A stretch of DNA of 26,363 nucleotides, from assembly GCA_035460985.1 (NCBI GenBank), contig DATHWC010000418.1, positions 1 to 26,363 of the forward strand, read 5' to 3'. The stretch comes from Lunatibacter sp035460985. GTDB taxonomy: Bacteria > Bacteroidota > Bacteroidia > Cytophagales > Cyclobacteriaceae. This document shows, one piece after another, positions 16,433 to 23,988 of this stretch. The translations under genes were made by a program, and so were the position numbers. Numbering within the stretch: position 1 is the first letter of the stretch; every line of letters begins with the position of its first letter. The notes beneath the pieces are model-generated. The model worked only from the letters and a program-made list of their open reading frames with translations, made no database searches and was not told the DNA's origin.

Positions 16433-18364
16433 ATGGGAAAAATTATTGGTATTGACTTGGGTACAACCAACTCGTGTGTTGCCGTAATGGAAGGGAGTGA
16501 ACCCGTAGTAATTCAAAACAGTGAAGGTAGGAGGACGACACCCTCTATTGTGGCGTTTTTGGACAACGGCAACGGTGAGCGGAAAGTGGGTGACCCAGCC
16601 AAGCGACAGGCTATTACCAACCCTACGAATACAGTGTCCTCCGTAAAGCGTTTTATGGGAAAGAATTTCTCTGAAGTAACCGCTGAAAAAAAGCACATAT
16701 CATATAAAGTAGATAAAGGCTCTAATGATACCGTTGTGGTAAAAATTGGGGATAGAAGCTATACCCCACAAGAAATTTCAGCCATGATTCTCCAGAAAAT
16801 GAAATCTACCGCAGAAGATTTCTTGGGACATGAGGTTACAGAGGCAGTCATCACTGTGCCAGCTTATTTCAATGATGCAGAGCGTCAGGCAACTAAAGAA
16901 GCCGGCCAAATTGCCGGGTTGGATGTGAAGAGAATCATTAATGAGCCTACGGCAGCAGCCTTGGCTTATGGATTGGACAAGAAAAACCGTGATATGAAAA
17001 TTGCGGTATATGACTTGGGTGGAGGTACATTTGATATTTCCGTTCTAGAGCTTGGAGACGGGGTATTTGAAGTAAAGTCCACCAATGGAGATGTCCACTT
17101 GGGAGGTGATGACTTTGACCAAGTGATTATCAATTGGCTGGCTGACGAATTTATGGCTGAAGAACAACTGGATCTTAGAAATGATCCGATGGCACTTCAA
17201 AGACTTAAAGAGGCTTCGGAAAAGGCTAAGATTGAACTGTCCAGTTCAAACAGTACGGAAATCAACTTGCCCTATATTACTGCAACCCAATCGGGCCCAA
17301 AGCATTTAGTAAGAACACTTTCAAGATCTAAATTTGAGCAGCTTGCTGAATCATTGATAAGAAGGTCTTTGGAGCCTGTTAAAAAGGCAATGAAGGATTC
17401 GGGATTGTCTCCTTCTGATATAGATGAGGTAATCCTAGTTGGGGGATCCACTCGAATTCCTAAGATACAGGAAGAAGTAGAGAAATTCTTTGGTAAAAAG
17501 CCTTCGAAGGGAGTTAATCCAGATGAGGTAGTCGCCATAGGAGCAGCGATCCAAGGTGGTGTACTAACCGGTGAGGTGAAAGACGTACTCCTATTAGATG
17601 TCACTCCACTTTCTTTGGGTATAGAGACAATGGGAGGAGTGATGACGAAATTGATCGAATCTAATACGACCATACCAACCAAGAAGTCGGAGGTTTTTTC
17701 CACGGCAGCAGACAGTCAACCCGCAGTAGATATCCATGTCTTGCAAGGTGAGCGATCTATGGCGAAGGACAACCGTAGTATCGGAAGGTTCCAGTTGACG
17801 GATATTCCTCCCGCACCTAGAGGGGTGCCCCAAATTGAGGTAACCTTCGATATAGATGCTAATGGTATCCTAAGCGTTTCTGCTAAGGATAAGGGAACAG
17901 GCAAAGAACAGAAAATTAAAATAGAAGCCTCATCTGGACTTTCTCAGGAAGAGATAGACCGAATGAAGAAAGAAGCAGAAGCTAACGCCGCAACTGACAA
18001 GGCCGAGAAAGAAAGAATTGACAAAGTCAATCAGGCGGATGGTCAAATCTTCCAAACAGAAAAGCAGCTTAAGGAATACGGCGATAAGCTATCTGAAGGA
18101 AACAAGACTGCTATTAATGCCGCCTTGGAAACATTGAAGTCAGCTCATCAGTCACAGGATTTGGCTGGAATTGATGCTGCACTTGAAGGGTTGACCGCTG
18201 CTTGGGCAGCTGCTTCCCAAGAAATCTACAGTGCTACTCAGGGTGATCCTGGAGCGCAGACCGGAGGTCCTGGGCCGGAAGCGTCAAACGATGGTGCTTC
18301 CGCCCCTGGTGACGGAGTCTCAGATGTGGATTATGAGGAAGTCAACGAAGAGGATAAAAAATAA
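16433..18364 (+). CDS. dnaK: Molecular chaperone DnaK (Hsp70)
   Basis: A 643-aa, full-length Hsp70. ATP-driven chaperone that binds exposed hydrophobic segments of unfolded proteins in the cytoplasm, working with DnaJ and GrpE (neither encoded here). Visible signatures: IGIDLGTTNSCVAVMEG (phosphate 1, residues about 5-21), VPAYFNDAERQATKEAG, NEPTAAALAYGLD, the second phosphate loop YDLGGGTFDISVLELG, VILVGGSTRIPKIQ, then the substrate-binding domain with FQLTDIPPAPRGVPQIEVTF and DIDANGILSVSAKD, the helical lid, a Gly/Pro/Ala-rich tail and a C-terminal DVDYEEVNEEDKK. The ATG at 16433 is the family start. An unusual -24/-12-like promoter lies upstream and a strong terminator downstream, so it is probably transcribed alone. 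Confidence 0.99.
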   Translation: MGKIIGIDLGTTNSCVAVMEGSEPVVIQNSEGRRTTPSIVAFLDNGNGERKVGDPAKRQAITNPTNTVSSVKRFMGKNFSEVTAEKKHISYKVDKGSNDTVVVKIGDRSYTPQEISAMILQKMKSTAEDFLGHEVTEAVITVPAYFNDAERQATKEAGQIAGLDVKRIINEPTAAALAYGLDKKNRDMKIAVYDLGGGTFDISVLELGDGVFEVKSTNGDVHLGGDDFDQVIINWLADEFMAEEQLDLRNDPMALQRLKEASEKAKIELSSSNSTEINLPYITATQSGPKHLVRTLSRSKFEQLAESLIRRSLEPVKKAMKDSGLSPSDIDEVILVGGSTRIPKIQEEVEKFFGKKPSKGVNPDEVVAIGAAIQGGVLTGEVKDVLLLDVTPLSLGIETMGGVMTKLIESNTTIPTKKSEVFSTAADSQPAVDIHVLQGERSMAKDNRSIGRFQLTDIPPAPRGVPQIEVTFDIDANGILSVSAKDKGTGKEQKIKIEASSGLSQEEIDRMKKEAEANAATDKAEKERIDKVNQADGQIFQTEKQLKEYGDKLSEGNKTAINAALETLKSAHQSQDLAGIDAALEGLTAAWAAASQEIYSATQGDPGAQTGGPGPEASNDGASAPGDGVSDVDYEEVNEEDKK

Positions 18365-18389
18365 TCGTCTTCTTCCGGAAAATAAAGAT

Positions 18390-18424
18390 ATGGCGTCCCT
18401 TACAAGGGATGCCATTCTTTTTGC
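18390..18424 (+). terminator. Intrinsic terminator after dnaK
   Basis: ATGGC-G-TCCCTT ... AAGGGA-T-GCCAT (18390-18415) forms a long stem with a tiny loop and is followed by a T-rich run. It separates dnaK from the GroES-like gene. Confidence 0.88.
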
Positions 18425-18443
18425 TCCTCAGGATTAACAAAAA

Positions 18444-18457
18444 TATAGATATCTATA
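18444..18457. promoter_or_regulatory. Perfect 14-bp palindrome just before the GroES-like start
   Basis: TATAGATATCTATA is its own reverse complement and ends 2 bp before the ATG at 18460. It could be an operator or an mRNA hairpin covering the initiation region. It is AT-rich, so chance is not excluded. Confidence 0.4.
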
Positions 18458-18459
18458 CC

Positions 18460-18834
18460 ATGCAAATCACGTCTGAAAATAAACTGAGAAAATTAATTAT
18501 CGTTGGTGATAGATTACTGATAAAGCTAAAAAAGCCCAATCAAAAAACCTCCGGAGGACTCTACCTTCCTCCGGGAGTGCAGGAAAAGGAAAGAGTCCAG
18601 CAGGGGTACATTATCAAAGCTGGGCCTGGGTATCCGATCCCGTTACCTGTGGAAGATGACGAACCTTGGAAAGACCATAGCGAAAACATCAAATATATAC
18701 CCTTGCAGGCAAAAGAAGGGGATCTGGCAGTTTTCCTACTTAATGGCGCATATGAGGTTATTTTCGAAGGAGAAAAGTATTATATCGTTCCGCAAAATGC
18801 CATCTTAATGCTAGAACGCGAAGAAGATCTGTAA
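18460..18834 (+). CDS. Divergent stand-alone GroES-like co-chaperonin (Cpn10 family)
   Basis: A 124-aa protein from the ATG at 18460 (MQITSENKLRKLIIVGDR); the open frame reaches 18409, but that start lies in the dnaK terminator. The Cpn10 fold is suggested by IIVGDRLLIKLKKP, a mobile-loop-like KTSGGLYLPPGVQEKERVQQG, GPGYPIPLP, GDLAVFLLNGAYEVIFEGEK and the C-terminal VPQNAILMLERE. It differs from ordinary GroES (about 95 aa) by a 25-30 residue insertion rich in proline and acidic residues (YPIPLPVEDDEPWKDHSENI) in the middle, and the loop has LYL where GroES has the hydrophobic tripeptide IVL. No groEL lies next to it. It may be a paralogue that modulates GroEL or has another partner; the family call is firmer than the function. 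Confidence 0.8.
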   Translation: MQITSENKLRKLIIVGDRLLIKLKKPNQKTSGGLYLPPGVQEKERVQQGYIIKAGPGYPIPLPVEDDEPWKDHSENIKYIPLQAKEGDLAVFLLNGAYEVIFEGEKYYIVPQNAILMLEREEDL

Positions 18835-18868
18835 GCTTCAATTAACGACCAACTGATATAACGTAACG

Positions 18869-18897
18869 CCACTCGGAATTTCCCGAGTGGTTTTTTT
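18869..18897 (+). terminator. Intrinsic terminator after the GroES-like gene
   Basis: CCACTCGG (18869-18876) pairs with CCGAGTGG (18883-18890), followed by seven T (18891-18897). Confidence 0.92.
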
Positions 18898-19263
18898 ATG
18901 CAATTTTTTGGATAACCTGTTTTTAAGTCAATAAGTGGTTTCTTCTATTTTTTACCCGTAATTTTAGTATATTTCATTTAAATGGTATAACAAAAAATAA
19001 TATGCTGTAATTACTACTTTTTGTAATTAAAAAAATAGATAAATAAATAAGTAAGTATAAATTTATGATTTAAAAAAACACCTTGTTTATTTTAAAAATG
19101 GTCATAAAGTTAAGTTTTGGTAAAAAAATATACTTAAAATTCGTAAAATTTTGTTATAATGATAAATATGACTTATTATTGAGCCATTAAATAAAATATA
19201 GTTCATTACGAATAAAATTTCGAATCAAGTGATCTTCTAAAAACAACCTAAATCAATTAAAAA
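18898..19263. other. Very AT-rich intergenic stretch
   Basis: No gene or RNA recognised. Contains short AATA-type runs near 19031-19050 and an E. coli-like TATAAT near 19154-19159, which is not the usual Bacteroidota promoter form. It presumably holds the promoter of the following beta-barrel gene, but I cannot place it. Confidence 0.4.
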
Positions 19264-20001
19264 ATGAGAAAAATTGACAATTCAGCATTTTCAAAGGTAG
19301 CAGTGGTATTTGCCATGATTTGCTTACTGGCGGCTTCCCCCGCATTTTCCCAAACTGATGACAAGTTTGATTTCACAGTAACCTTGAACTCGGATCAATT
19401 CTTTGGTTTTTATCCGTACTTTTCAGGCTCCTACAGTTTGAATGAAACTTCTGCTTTTACCTTTTACGGCATACTATGGTCAGGTGGAACTGGCGGTGGC
19501 TGGGGTAATTGGACAGAGTTTGGTGTGGGAATGGATTTCACTGTAGCCGATGGAGTTAACATAAATCCATCAATTGGTGTATTAGGCGGTAGCCTGTTGT
19601 CCTCTACAGCGGCAGGACCTGCGGTATTTGGTGAAGGTATCGTTCCAAACATTGTAGTGGGATTGGACAAAGAATCTGTTGAGGGAGAATTCTATCTGGG
19701 TTATTACACTCCAGTGAGGGACGAAGCTCCAGTGGGAGGCTCGACTAGAGCATATCTGCACTACTGGGCAAATTTCGGGGTGAAGGCTTCAAGCTTTTTC
19801 TCCTTAGGCGTGCACTATGAGCAATTAAACAATTCTGCAGGCTCAAATGTACCCGAATCAGTTACCCTTTATCAGTGGCTTGGCCCTTACGTTCAATTTT
19901 CAGATCCCAACGGTAGGGCATTCGCAAGATTTGCAGGTGGAGGAGATCTAGTCGAAGGAAATGATTCCTTCTTTAAATTGACGACTGGTTTTAATTTCTA
20001 A
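19264..20001 (+). CDS. Uncharacterised secreted protein, probable small outer-membrane beta-barrel
   Basis: A 245-aa protein with a clear signal peptide (MRKIDNSAFSKVAVVFAMIC..., cut near PAFSQ, about residue 30). The mature part is a series of alternating amphipathic strands rich in Gly, Tyr and Phe (for example FYPYFSGSYSLNETSAFTFYG, split by turns at NE, GG and DG) and ends TTGFNF with a C-terminal phenylalanine, as in outer-membrane barrels. There are no cysteines in the mature part and no enzymatic motif. I recall similar Bacteroidota and proteobacterial proteins annotated only as DUF6733-like, but cannot confirm that. It is monocistronic between two terminators. Role unknown: a small porin or structural barrel is inferred. 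Confidence 0.75.
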   Translation: MRKIDNSAFSKVAVVFAMICLLAASPAFSQTDDKFDFTVTLNSDQFFGFYPYFSGSYSLNETSAFTFYGILWSGGTGGGWGNWTEFGVGMDFTVADGVNINPSIGVLGGSLLSSTAAGPAVFGEGIVPNIVVGLDKESVEGEFYLGYYTPVRDEAPVGGSTRAYLHYWANFGVKASSFFSLGVHYEQLNNSAGSNVPESVTLYQWLGPYVQFSDPNGRAFARFAGGGDLVEGNDSFFKLTTGFNF

Positions 20002-20029
20002 ACCTCTCTTTTAAAAAATACCATTACAC

Positions 20030-20069
20030 AAAAAAAAGCTGCTTTAGAATTTCTAAAGCAGCTTTTTTT
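20030..20069. terminator. Bidirectional intrinsic terminator between convergent genes
   Basis: GCTGCTTTAG pairs with CTAAAGCAGC around 20038-20062, flanked by a run of A on the left and of T on the right, so it can serve both the barrel gene (plus) and hemB (minus). Confidence 0.93.
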
Positions 20070-20138
20070 GTTTATAAATCCTTCGCTGATATACGGATGT
20101 ATTTGGCGGTGTCAGATTTAAGACATATCAAACCGGCC

Positions 20139-21107
20139 CTACTTCACTAGCGAGGCAAACTCCTTGGCAAAATAACTTAAAATGACATTCGCTCCAGCCC
20201 GCTTGATGCTAAGTAAACTTTCCAGCATGGCTCGTTCACCATCTAGCCACCCCCTTTCAGCTGAGGCTTTTATCATGGCATATTCACCGCTTACGTTATA
20301 AGCAGCAATAGGTACTTGGTAGTTGTCTTTCAGAAGCTTGATTATATCCAAATAGGCCAAAGCGGGCTTCACCATCAAAAAATCGGCACCTTCCTCTACA
20401 TCCAAGTCCGCCTCGATTAGTGCTTCTGAAGAATTGGCAGGATCCATCTGATAGGTTTTTTTGTCGCCAGACTTGGGTGCCGAATCCAAAGCATCTCTAA
20501 ATGGGTTATAAAAAGCACTGGCATACTTAGCGGTATAGGACATTATGGATACTTCCTGAAATCCATTGGCGTCCAACACATTTCTAAGAAATCCAACTCT
20601 TCCATCCATCATGTCAGATGGTCCAATTATATCCGCTCCAGCTCTCGCCTGTGCCAATGTCATTTTTCCCAAAATCTCCAACGTCTCATCATTGAGAATT
20701 TTACCATCCTGAACCAGGCCGTCATGTCCGTCCGAACTGTAGGGGTCCATAGCCACATCTGTCATGACGCATGCCTCTGGGAAATTCCTTTTTACAACCT
20801 CAATGGTTTTGAGGTAAAAAGTTTCCGGATTGTAGCTTTCTGTTGCTGTTTTGTCTTTTTTGTTTTCGGGATAGGCGGGAAAGATATCAAAGGCCATAAT
20901 CCCCAAATTCATACAAGATTCAATCTCTTTTAATATCAAATCAGTGGAATAACGAAATATTCCAGGCATAGAAGACACTTCTATTTTTTGTTTGTTTCCT
21001 TCAATCAGAAATAAAGGAAAAATAAAATCTTTTACCGAAAGACGGGTTTCCTCCACCATTCCCCGTATTACAGGGGATTTTCTATTTCTTCTTGGTCTTC
21101 TCATCAT
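20139..21107 (-). CDS. hemB: Porphobilinogen synthase (delta-aminolevulinic acid dehydratase)
   Basis: A 322-aa, full-length HemB. Condenses two 5-aminolevulinate molecules into porphobilinogen in cytoplasmic haem and tetrapyrrole synthesis. Starts with the family MRRPRRNRKSPVIRGMVEET; two start codons lie side by side (21105-21107 and 21102-21104). Catalytic lysines are K194 in SYTAKYASAFYNPFRDA and the Schiff-base K247 in FLMVKPALAYLD. The metal segment reads DVAMDPYSSDGHDG (118-130), with alanine and aspartates where zinc enzymes have cysteines (DVCFCEYTSHGHCG in E. coli), so this belongs to the zinc-independent, magnesium-type class known from Pseudomonas. It is 171 bp downstream of the HAD phosphatase gene on the same strand; co-transcription is possible but unproven. 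Confidence 0.97.
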   Translation of the reverse strand: MMRRPRRNRKSPVIRGMVEETRLSVKDFIFPLFLIEGNKQKIEVSSMPGIFRYSTDLILKEIESCMNLGIMAFDIFPAYPENKKDKTATESYNPETFYLKTIEVVKRNFPEACVMTDVAMDPYSSDGHDGLVQDGKILNDETLEILGKMTLAQARAGADIIGPSDMMDGRVGFLRNVLDANGFQEVSIMSYTAKYASAFYNPFRDALDSAPKSGDKKTYQMDPANSSEALIEADLDVEEGADFLMVKPALAYLDIIKLLKDNYQVPIAAYNVSGEYAMIKASAERGWLDGERAMLESLLSIKRAGANVILSYFAKEFASLVK

Positions 21108-21278
21108 GATAGTTTGCGTCTGTTGTGTGATATGTGAGTCAGGTAATCCCCAAAATTACCAAAATACTGCAAGAACTTCCTTAAGAGTTGAAAATCTAAA
21201 ATTGACTTGTGCCGGAAGACGAAGTAAGCTTCCCTTTTGTCTGTTCGATGGATTTAATGAAATTGTTAAGCTTCCGCT

Positions 21279-21950
21279 TCATCGCAGAATTTTTTCCCGG
21301 AGGATTTCTTGGATGATTGAAGTTTCCAAATTATGATAATTTGTGATATAGTAGTTGCAAGGAGGCAATTCCTCTTTGGTATGGGAAGACAATACTCCCA
21401 CCACCCGCATGCCGGCGTTCAGAGCGGCAGAAACACCAGAAAAAGAATCCTCAAATACGATGCATTGAGATGGTGAGACACCCAAGTTGGAAGCAGATGT
21501 TAAATATACTTCTGGATCTGGCTTATGTCTCTTGACATTTTCACTTGCTAAGATCGATTCCATTTTTGATTCAAACCCCAGTTTTCCCATTATCATTTCC
21601 AGATTGGCAAATGGTGCCGAGGTTGCAACCCCGGTCTTGAAGCCAAGTTCTTTCAGAGACTTAAGAAAAGGAAGAAATCCGGAAATGGGAGTGATGGCCT
21701 CCTTGTAAATTTCCCGAAAGAGCCCCTCTTTTTCATCTTCCAATGCAACGAATTCGTCTCCCAAAATTTCCCGCCCTAAAAAATGGCTGAAAATGTATTT
21801 GTTGCTTTTTCCATACATATGTTTGGCATATTCATCCTCAGTAGGGTTGAGGTTTCTCTTTGCAAAGAACACTTGGAATGCTTTGGAATGAAATGGGTTG
21901 GTGTGGCATATAACACCATCCATATCAAAAATTACAGCTTGTTGATTCAT
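21279..21950 (-). CDS. HAD-superfamily sugar-phosphatase / beta-phosphoglucomutase-like hydrolase
   Basis: About 223 aa from the ATG at 21948-21950; the frame starts nine codons earlier, but that would overlap the ornithine aminotransferase gene, and MNQQAVIFDMDGVICHTNP is the normal HAD start. Motif I FDMDGV (nucleophile D9, acid D11), motif II GVATSAP, motif III KRHKPDPEVYL and motif IV CIVFEDSFSGVSAA are all present, with an alpha-helical cap of the subfamily I type between motifs I and II. The family dephosphorylates or isomerises sugar phosphates and related small metabolites; the substrate is not readable. The gene follows rocD with a gap of only 16 bp, so the two are probably co-transcribed. 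Confidence 0.92.
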   Translation of the reverse strand: MNQQAVIFDMDGVICHTNPFHSKAFQVFFAKRNLNPTEDEYAKHMYGKSNKYIFSHFLGREILGDEFVALEDEKEGLFREIYKEAITPISGFLPFLKSLKELGFKTGVATSAPFANLEMIMGKLGFESKMESILASENVKRHKPDPEVYLTSASNLGVSPSQCIVFEDSFSGVSAALNAGMRVVGVLSSHTKEELPPCNYYITNYHNLETSIIQEILREKILR

Positions 21951-21966
21951 TATATATAAGGTGTTA

Positions 21967-23244
21967 TTATTTTTCAAAATTGATAATGGTTTCTTCTATG
22001 ATATCGCAGCAAGTATGAAGTTCCTCCTCCGTGATCACAAGTGGAGGGGCGAACCGGATAATGTTTCCGTGGGTGGGTTTGGCCAAAAGTCCATTGTCTT
22101 TCATAGCGACGCAAATATCCCAGGCCACAGTACTTTCGGTAGGCGTGTTGATTACAAGCGCATTAAGCAATCCTTTACCCCGCACTAAAGAAACCAAATC
22201 TGACTTTTCCACTAGTGTCATCATTCGTTCTCTGAATATGCGTCCAAGTCGCCGGGCATTATATGCTAGTTGTTCATCCCGAACCACCTCCAAAGCAGTC
22301 ACGGCTATTTTTGCCCCCAGCGGATTCCCCCCAAATGTGGATCCGTGTTGACCTGGCTTAATGAGTTCCATTATCGGATTGTCCGCCAATACTGCCGAAA
22401 CCGGGAAGAATCCACCTGATAGTGCCTTTCCTAGGATTAGGATATCCGGTCGTGTGTAGGTAGACTGCTTTTCACAGTGTCCCTTACAGCTACAATCACC
22501 GCATACTGCCAGCAGCGACCCAGTTCTGGCAATTCCCGTCTGAATTTCATCTGCCAGCAACAATACATTTTTCTTGCTGCAAGCAGCAGCAGCCTTTGGA
22601 ATATAGTCTGTGGCGGGTGTATAGACACCTGCCTCTCCCTGAATCGGTTCGATTAGAAAACCTACCACATTGGAGTTATCCTCCAACGCTTTTTCCAATG
22701 CGGGAATATCATCAAAAGGTATACGAATAAATCCGGGAGTGAAGGGGCCGAAGCTTTTTCGGGCATTGGCATCATTGGAAAAAGAAATCACCGTGGTGGT
22801 ACGTCCATGGAAATTATTTTCCGCCACTATGATAGTTGCTTCGTTTTCAGCAATCCCTTTTTTTTCATATCCCCACTTTCGGGCTAGTTTAATTGCTGTC
22901 TCTACGGCTTCCACTCCCGTATTCATAGGAAGCACCTTGTCAAATCCAAAATATTCGGTGATGAATTTTTCGTAGGGGCCCAGTACATCATTGAAAAAGG
23001 CCCTTGATGTTAAGGTGAGCGTACTTGCTTGCTGAATCAGTGTGTCCAAGATTCTTGGATGGCAGTGTCCTTGGTTAACCGCTGAATAGGCAGAAAGAAA
23101 ATCAAAATATCTCTTTCCTTCCACGTCCCAGAGGTAAACACCTTCACCTCTCGTGAGGACTACCGGGAGGGGGTGGTAATTATGCGCACCGTATTTATCT
23201 TCTAGGGCTATTGCTTCTTCACTTCTAGCTATCAATTCTGACAT
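21967..23244 (-). CDS. rocD: Ornithine--oxo-acid aminotransferase
   Basis: A 425-aa, class III PLP-dependent transaminase. Moves the delta-amino group of ornithine to 2-oxoglutarate, giving glutamate-5-semialdehyde (arginine and proline metabolism, cytoplasm). Visible: EDKYGAHNYHPLPVVLTRGEG (split after 20 residues as in the family N-terminus), MNTGVEAVETAIKLARKWGY, NNFHGRTTTVISFS, EPIQGEAGV, ADEIQTGIARTG with the PLP aspartate D232, PLP lysine K273 in ILGKALSGGFFPVSA, and GSTFGGNPLG. Odd: between the PLP aspartate and lysine there is an insert, AVCGDCSCKGHCEKQSTYTR, with four cysteines (248, 251, 253, 257) absent from ordinary enzymes of this family and resembling a small metal site. Divergent from rpmB across about 220 bp; the HAD gene follows closely. 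Confidence 0.95.
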   Translation of the reverse strand: MSELIARSEEAIALEDKYGAHNYHPLPVVLTRGEGVYLWDVEGKRYFDFLSAYSAVNQGHCHPRILDTLIQQASTLTLTSRAFFNDVLGPYEKFITEYFGFDKVLPMNTGVEAVETAIKLARKWGYEKKGIAENEATIIVAENNFHGRTTTVISFSNDANARKSFGPFTPGFIRIPFDDIPALEKALEDNSNVVGFLIEPIQGEAGVYTPATDYIPKAAAACSKKNVLLLADEIQTGIARTGSLLAVCGDCSCKGHCEKQSTYTRPDILILGKALSGGFFPVSAVLADNPIMELIKPGQHGSTFGGNPLGAKIAVTALEVVRDEQLAYNARRLGRIFRERMMTLVEKSDLVSLVRGKGLLNALVINTPTESTVAWDICVAMKDNGLLAKPTHGNIIRFAPPLVITEEELHTCCDIIEETIINFEK

Positions 23245-23390
23245 ATTTCTTTTTTTATTATGGGATATTGCGGTTCTTACCGCACGCAGGTCGTTGGGTT
23301 ACCACAAAGATAGTTAATGCACCGTGGAATACAGAATTGAAACCAAAAAGATGAAATACAAGGAATTATAAAATATTTTGCGAATGCATT

Positions 23391-23420
23391 TTTGAAATTC
23401 CACGAAAAGTTCCGATATTT
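23391..23420 (+). promoter_or_regulatory. Candidate promoter of the rpmB-rpmG operon
   Basis: TTG (23391-23393), a 19-bp spacer, then GATATTTG (23413-23420) fits the Bacteroidota -33/-7 pattern TTG-N19-TAnnTTTG with one mismatch. Transcription would start near 23427, about 40 nt before the rpmB start at 23467. Confidence 0.45.
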
Positions 23421-23466
23421 GCAGACTCAATTGGAAAAAGTCTTAAAATACGACACTTTATATATC

Positions 23467-23709
23467 ATGGCAAAAGTTTGTGACATCACTGGAAAGAGGC
23501 CTCGGGTAGGTAACAACGTATCCCACGCGAACAATAAAACAAAGCGTATGTTTTATCCAAACCTGCATAAAAAGAGCTTCTATATTCCTGAGGAAGATGC
23601 GTGGATTACCCTCAAGGTATCCAGCAAAGCACTTAGGACTATTAACAAAAAAGGTATTACGGCTGTGTTGAAAGAAGCACAGAAAAAGGGTGATATCATC
23701 ATAAAATAA
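23467..23709 (+). CDS. rpmB: Large-subunit ribosomal protein bL28
   Basis: An 80-aa protein from the ATG at 23467 (MAKVCDITGKRPRVGNNVSH); the frame is open 25 codons further upstream, but that part contains the promoter and has no family similarity. Typical features are the N-terminal CDITGKRP, NNVSHANNKTKRMFYPNLHKK (split) and the basic tail KKGDIIIK. It binds 23S rRNA in the 50S subunit. Only one cysteine is present, so this is the zinc-free form. First gene of the cluster with bL33, the DUF4295 protein and ftsY, a usual order in Bacteroidota. Confidence 0.97.
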   Translation: MAKVCDITGKRPRVGNNVSHANNKTKRMFYPNLHKKSFYIPEEDAWITLKVSSKALRTINKKGITAVLKEAQKKGDIIIK

Positions 23710-23740
23710 GAAATTACCTCACTAAAACGAATATAGAGCG

Positions 23741-23923
23741 ATGGCTAAAAAAGGTAACAGAGTGCAGGTGATCATGGAATGCACGGAGCACAAAACAAGC
23801 GGGTTGACAGGTACTTCCAGGTATATCACGACTAAGAACAGAAAGAACACAACCGAAAGATTGGAGTTAAAGAAATTTAACCCAATTATGAAGAAAATGA
23901 CTGTTCATAAAGAAATTAAGTAA
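23741..23923 (+). CDS. rpmG: Large-subunit ribosomal protein bL33
   Basis: A 60-aa protein, MAKKGNRVQVIMECTEHKTS..., with the family SRYITTKNRKNTTERLELKK and C-terminal KMTVHKEIK. It lacks the two CxxC pairs of the zinc-binding form (a single cysteine remains), so it is the zinc-independent type. It lies 31 bp after rpmB and is followed by the 50-aa DUF4295 gene. Confidence 0.97.
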   Translation: MAKKGNRVQVIMECTEHKTSGLTGTSRYITTKNRKNTTERLELKKFNPIMKKMTVHKEIK

Positions 23924-23925
23924 TT

Positions 23926-23953
23926 TTTCTACCAACATTTAAATTTGTAGAAA
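23926..23953 (+). repeat. Inverted repeat between rpmG and the DUF4295 gene
   Basis: TTTCTAC (23926-23932) and GTAGAAA (23947-23953) could form a 7-bp hairpin with a 14-nt AT-rich loop. It lacks a following T run, so it is not a terminator; it may stabilise or attenuate the transcript. Confidence 0.4.
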
Positions 23954-23988
23954 GATCACCTATTATCTAAAAGATAAAATAAGAAGAA

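Noticed and set aside
19150..19160. TATAAT as a promoter of the barrel gene
   Set aside because: It matches the E. coli -10 but not the Bacteroidota TAnnTTTG form, has no TTG at the right distance, and is expected by chance in such AT-rich DNA.
23392..23466. 25-codon upstream extension of bL28
   Set aside because: Contains the likely promoter and no family sequence; MAKVCDITGKRP is the normal start.
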